Assembly (NCBI GenBank): GCA_046154125.1
Contig: JBJXEJ010000030.1
Span: 1 to 8,398, forward strand
Origin: PBB1 sp046154125
Lineage (GTDB): Bacteria; Pseudomonadota; Gammaproteobacteria; Burkholderiales; Burkholderiaceae_C
Direction: 5' to 3'
Length of the DNA: 8,398 bases
The notes under the pieces are model-generated. The model did not search any database. It saw only the letters and a program-made list of their open reading frames with translations, and was not told the DNA's origin. How positions within the stretch are numbered: position 1 is the stretch's first letter; every line of letters begins with the position of its first letter. A program made the position numbers and the translations under genes. Shown piece by piece: positions 6,443-8,398 of the stretch.

Positions 6443-6476
6443 TCTGATGAAGCCCTGAAGTTGGGACTTCATCAGA
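6443..6476. repeat. Inverted repeat B, 10 bp arms with an inner 3 bp extension
   Basis: TCTGATGAAG (6443-6452) and CTTCATCAGA (6467-6476) are perfect reverse complements. The inner bases CCC (6453-6455) and GGG (6463-6465) extend the stem past one unpaired A (6466), leaving a 7-base loop. This is the strongest hairpin in the region. No T-run follows on either strand, so it does not look like an intrinsic terminator. It lies 65 bases before the prkA start. Confidence 0.65.
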
Positions 6477-6487
6477 ACTTCCCCAGA

Positions 6488-6516
6488 CGATGACGGAGCC
6501 CGTCGCCCCGTCATCG
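6488..6516. repeat. Inverted repeat C, 9 bp arms, just upstream of the prkA ribosome-binding site
   Basis: CGATGACGG (6488-6496) and CCGTCATCG (6508-6516) are perfect reverse complements around an 11-base loop. The right arm ends one base before CCTCCT (6517-6522). Hairpins B and C are 11 bases apart, so both would stand in tandem in the prkA leader RNA if transcription begins upstream of 6443. Confidence 0.6.
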
Positions 6517-6517
6517 C

Positions 6518-6541
6518 CTCCTCGTCAGCCAGGAGATCGAC
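6518..6541 (+). promoter_or_regulatory. prkA ribosome-binding site with an upstream complementary sequence
   Basis: AGGAG (6531-6535) lies 6 bases before the prkA ATG (6542), a strong Shine-Dalgarno. CTCCT at 6518-6522 is its exact complement, 8 bases upstream, and could fold onto it and hide it. The ribosome-binding site call is firm. The sequestering role is an inference. Confidence 0.65.
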
Positions 6542-8398
6542 ATGGACGTGATCAGTCATTTCGCCGCTCGATTCGAGCGCACGCGCGAAGAAGAACTCTC
6601 GATCGAGGAGTACCTCGCCGAGTGCAAGCGCAACCGGGTCGCCTACGCCACCGCCGCCGAGCGGATGCTTCAGGCGATCGGCGAGCCGCAGACGGTCGAC
6701 ACGCGCAACGATCCGCGCCTGTCGCGGCTGTTCGCCAACAAGGTCATCAAGATCTACCCTGCGTTCGCCGAGTTCTACGGCATGGAAGACGCCATCGAGC
6801 AGGTGGTCAGCTACTTCCGCCATGCGGCGCAGGGCCTGGAGGAAAAGAAGCAGATCCTCTACCTGCTGGGCCCGGTCGGCGGAGGCAAGAGCAGCATCGC
6901 CGAACGTCTGAAGCAGCTGATGCAGGAAGTGCCTTTCTACGCGATCAAGGGTTCGCCGGTGAACGAGTCGCCGCTCGGCCTGTTCGACGCGATCGAGGAC
7001 GGCCCGATCCTCGAAAAGGAATACGGCATCCCGCGTCGCTACCTGCAGCGCGTGCTGTCGCCCTGGGCGGTCAAGCGGCTCGAGGAATACGGCGGCGACA
7101 TCCGCAAGTTCAAGGTCATCAAGCGCTACCCGTCGGTGCTCAAGCAGATCGGCATCGCGAAGACCGAGCCAGGTGACGAGAACAACCAGGACATCTCCAG
7201 CCTGGTGGGCAAGGTCGATATCCGCAAGCTCGAGACCTATGCGCAGGACGACCCCGACGCCTACAGCTTCTCCGGCGGGCTGTGCCTGGCCAACCAGGGC
7301 CTGCTCGAGTTCGTGGAGATGTTCAAGGCGCCGATCAAGGTGCTGCACCCGCTGCTGACCGCAACGCAGGAAAGCAACTTCAAGGGCACCGAGGGCTTCG
7401 GCGCGATCCCTTTCGACGGCATCGTGCTCGCGCACAGCAACGAGAGCGAGTGGAAGGCGTTCCGCAACAACAAGAACAACGAGGCGTTCCTCGACCGTAT
7501 CTATATCGTCAAGGTGCCGTACTGCCTGCGTGTCAGTGAAGAGGTCAAGATCTACGAGAAGCTGCTGCGCGGCTCGTCGCTGGCGCAGGCCACCTGCGCA
7601 CCGGGCACGCTGAAGATGATGAGCCAGTTCGCGATCCTGACCCGCCTGAAGGAGCCCGAGAACTCGTCGCTGTATTCCAAGATGCTGGTCTACGACGGCG
7701 AGAACCTGAAGGACACCGACCCGCGTGCCAAGAGCTTCCAGGAGTACCGCGACTACGCCGGTGTCGACGAGGGCATGAGCGGCATCAGCACGCGCTTCGC
7801 CTTCAAGATCATCAGCAAGGTGTTCAATTTCGACAGCACGGAAGTCGCTGCCAACCCGGTGCACCTGATGTACGTGCTCGAACAGCAGATCGAGCGCGAG
7901 CAGTTCCCGGCGGAGACCGAACAGAAGTACCTCGCATTCATCAAGGAACACCTGTCGGTGCGTTATGCCGAGTTCATCGGCAAGGAGATCCAGACGGCGT
8001 ACCTCGAGAGTTACAGCGAGTACGGCCAGAACATCTTCGATCGCTACGTCACCTACGCCGACTACTGGATCCAGGACCACGAGTACCGCGACACCGACAC
8101 CGGCGAGGTGTTCGACCGCGCCTCGCTGAACGCCGAGCTGGAGAAGATCGAGAAGCCCGCCGGCATCGCGAACCCGAAGGACTTCCGCAACGAGATCGTC
8201 AACTTCGTGCTGCGCGCGCGCGCCGGCAACCAGGGCAAGAACCCGCTGTGGACCAGCTACGAGAAGCTGCGCACCGTCATCGATAAGAAGATGTTCAGCA
8301 ACACCGAAGAGCTGTTGCCGGTGATCAGCTTCAACGCCAAGGCCAGCGCCGACGAGGCCAAGAAGCACAAGGACTTCGTCACGCGCATGGTGGCCAAG
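6542..8398 (+). CDS. prkA: PrkA (YeaG) AAA+ domain serine protein kinase, 3' truncated by window
   Basis: 619 codons are present with no stop before the window ends. E. coli YeaG is 644 residues and aligns closely throughout, so about 20 residues are missing. The N-terminal AAA domain has Walker A GPVGGGKS (110-117), the conserved TEPGDENNQDISSLVGKVD block (208-226), GGLCLANQGLLEFVEMFKAP (245-264) and ILAHSNESEW-type VLAHSNESEW (295-304). The C-terminal PrkA domain includes YLESYSEYGQNIFDRYVTYAD (487-507) and FSNTEELLPVISFNAK (585-600). The product was described as a serine protein kinase; a B. subtilis homologue was later reported to act as a protease, so the biochemical role is debated. In enterobacteria the gene responds to stationary phase and nitrogen stress, and often precedes a DUF444 gene (yeaH) and a spoVR-like gene, which would lie beyond this window. 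The start is fixed by AGGAG at 6531 and by alignment with the YeaG N-terminus. Confidence 0.97.
   Translation, partial: MDVISHFAARFERTREEELSIEEYLAECKRNRVAYATAAERMLQAIGEPQTVDTRNDPRLSRLFANKVIKIYPAFAEFYGMEDAIEQVVSYFRHAAQGLEEKKQILYLLGPVGGGKSSIAERLKQLMQEVPFYAIKGSPVNESPLGLFDAIEDGPILEKEYGIPRRYLQRVLSPWAVKRLEEYGGDIRKFKVIKRYPSVLKQIGIAKTEPGDENNQDISSLVGKVDIRKLETYAQDDPDAYSFSGGLCLANQGLLEFVEMFKAPIKVLHPLLTATQESNFKGTEGFGAIPFDGIVLAHSNESEWKAFRNNKNNEAFLDRIYIVKVPYCLRVSEEVKIYEKLLRGSSLAQATCAPGTLKMMSQFAILTRLKEPENSSLYSKMLVYDGENLKDTDPRAKSFQEYRDYAGVDEGMSGISTRFAFKIISKVFNFDSTEVAANPVHLMYVLEQQIEREQFPAETEQKYLAFIKEHLSVRYAEFIGKEIQTAYLESYSEYGQNIFDRYVTYADYWIQDHEYRDTDTGEVFDRASLNAELEKIEKPAGIANPKDFRNEIVNFVLRARAGNQGKNPLWTSYEKLRTVIDKKMFSNTEELLPVISFNAKASADEAKKHKDFVTRMVAK

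Larger units (their letters stand above)
6136..6541 (+). other. Non-coding region between cheB and prkA, low GC and rich in inverted repeats
   Basis: The 406 bases hold no convincing gene. Hand counting gives 119 G+C in 240 bases (about 50%) for 6241-6480, against 42 in 60 (70%) in a sampled cheB stretch (5881-5940). The short open frames on both strands have no usable ribosome-binding site and no recognised motif. The right half (6347-6535) holds three perfect inverted repeats and the prkA ribosome-binding site. The left half has two direct copies of CTTGCAG (6291-6297, 6301-6307) and an imperfect inverted pair CCCTTGGCTG (6205-6214) / CAGCCCAAGGG (6305-6315). The prkA promoter is expected here, but no clear sigma-70 or sigma-54 match was found. 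Confidence 0.8.

Noticed and set aside
6410..8368. 652-codon open frame on the minus strand opposite prkA
   Set aside because: It is a mirror of prkA codon bias, with Leu/Val/Asp/Arg-rich low-complexity sequence and no recognisable motif.

Overview
The window is GC-rich (about two thirds G+C in the genes) and carries seven genes, all on the + strand. Protein sequences and gene order point to a proteobacterium, most likely a betaproteobacterium of the Burkholderiales (Rubrivivax/Leptothrix-like groups). That placement is inferred from protein style and composition, with no marker gene to confirm it.

Bases 1-6135 are the distal part of a chemotaxis operon: cheA (5' end outside the window), a soluble chemoreceptor (MCP), cheW, cheR, cheD and cheB. 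The genes are packed with an ATGA overlap (cheA/MCP) or gaps of about 12-20 bases, so they are probably co-transcribed and partly translationally coupled. Together they supply a receptor, its coupling protein, the kinase, and all three receptor-modifying enzymes (methyltransferase, deamidase, methylesterase). No cheY or cheZ lies in the window.

The receptor is the most distinctive gene. It has no membrane segment. Its order is an N-terminal coiled coil, an Aer-like PAS domain, a second PAS domain, three consecutive HAMP units (two of them a recognisable 135-base tandem duplication), and a signalling hairpin. A flexible tail then ends in Asn-Phe-Arg-Pro-Tyr. That ending fits the aromatic-x-x-aromatic pattern of CheR-tethering pentapeptides, although it is not the classical NWETF.

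Bases 6136-6541 are non-coding and compositionally different (about 50% G+C over 6241-6480). Three perfect inverted repeats of 9-10 bp lie between 6347 and 6516. A CTCCT/AGGAG pair follows that could mask the ribosome-binding site of the next gene. This looks like a structured leader or control region.

Bases 6542-8398 encode nearly all of PrkA (YeaG-type AAA+/serine protein kinase), cut by the window end about 20 codons before the expected stop. It is a separate stress-related transcription unit with no evident functional link to the chemotaxis operon.
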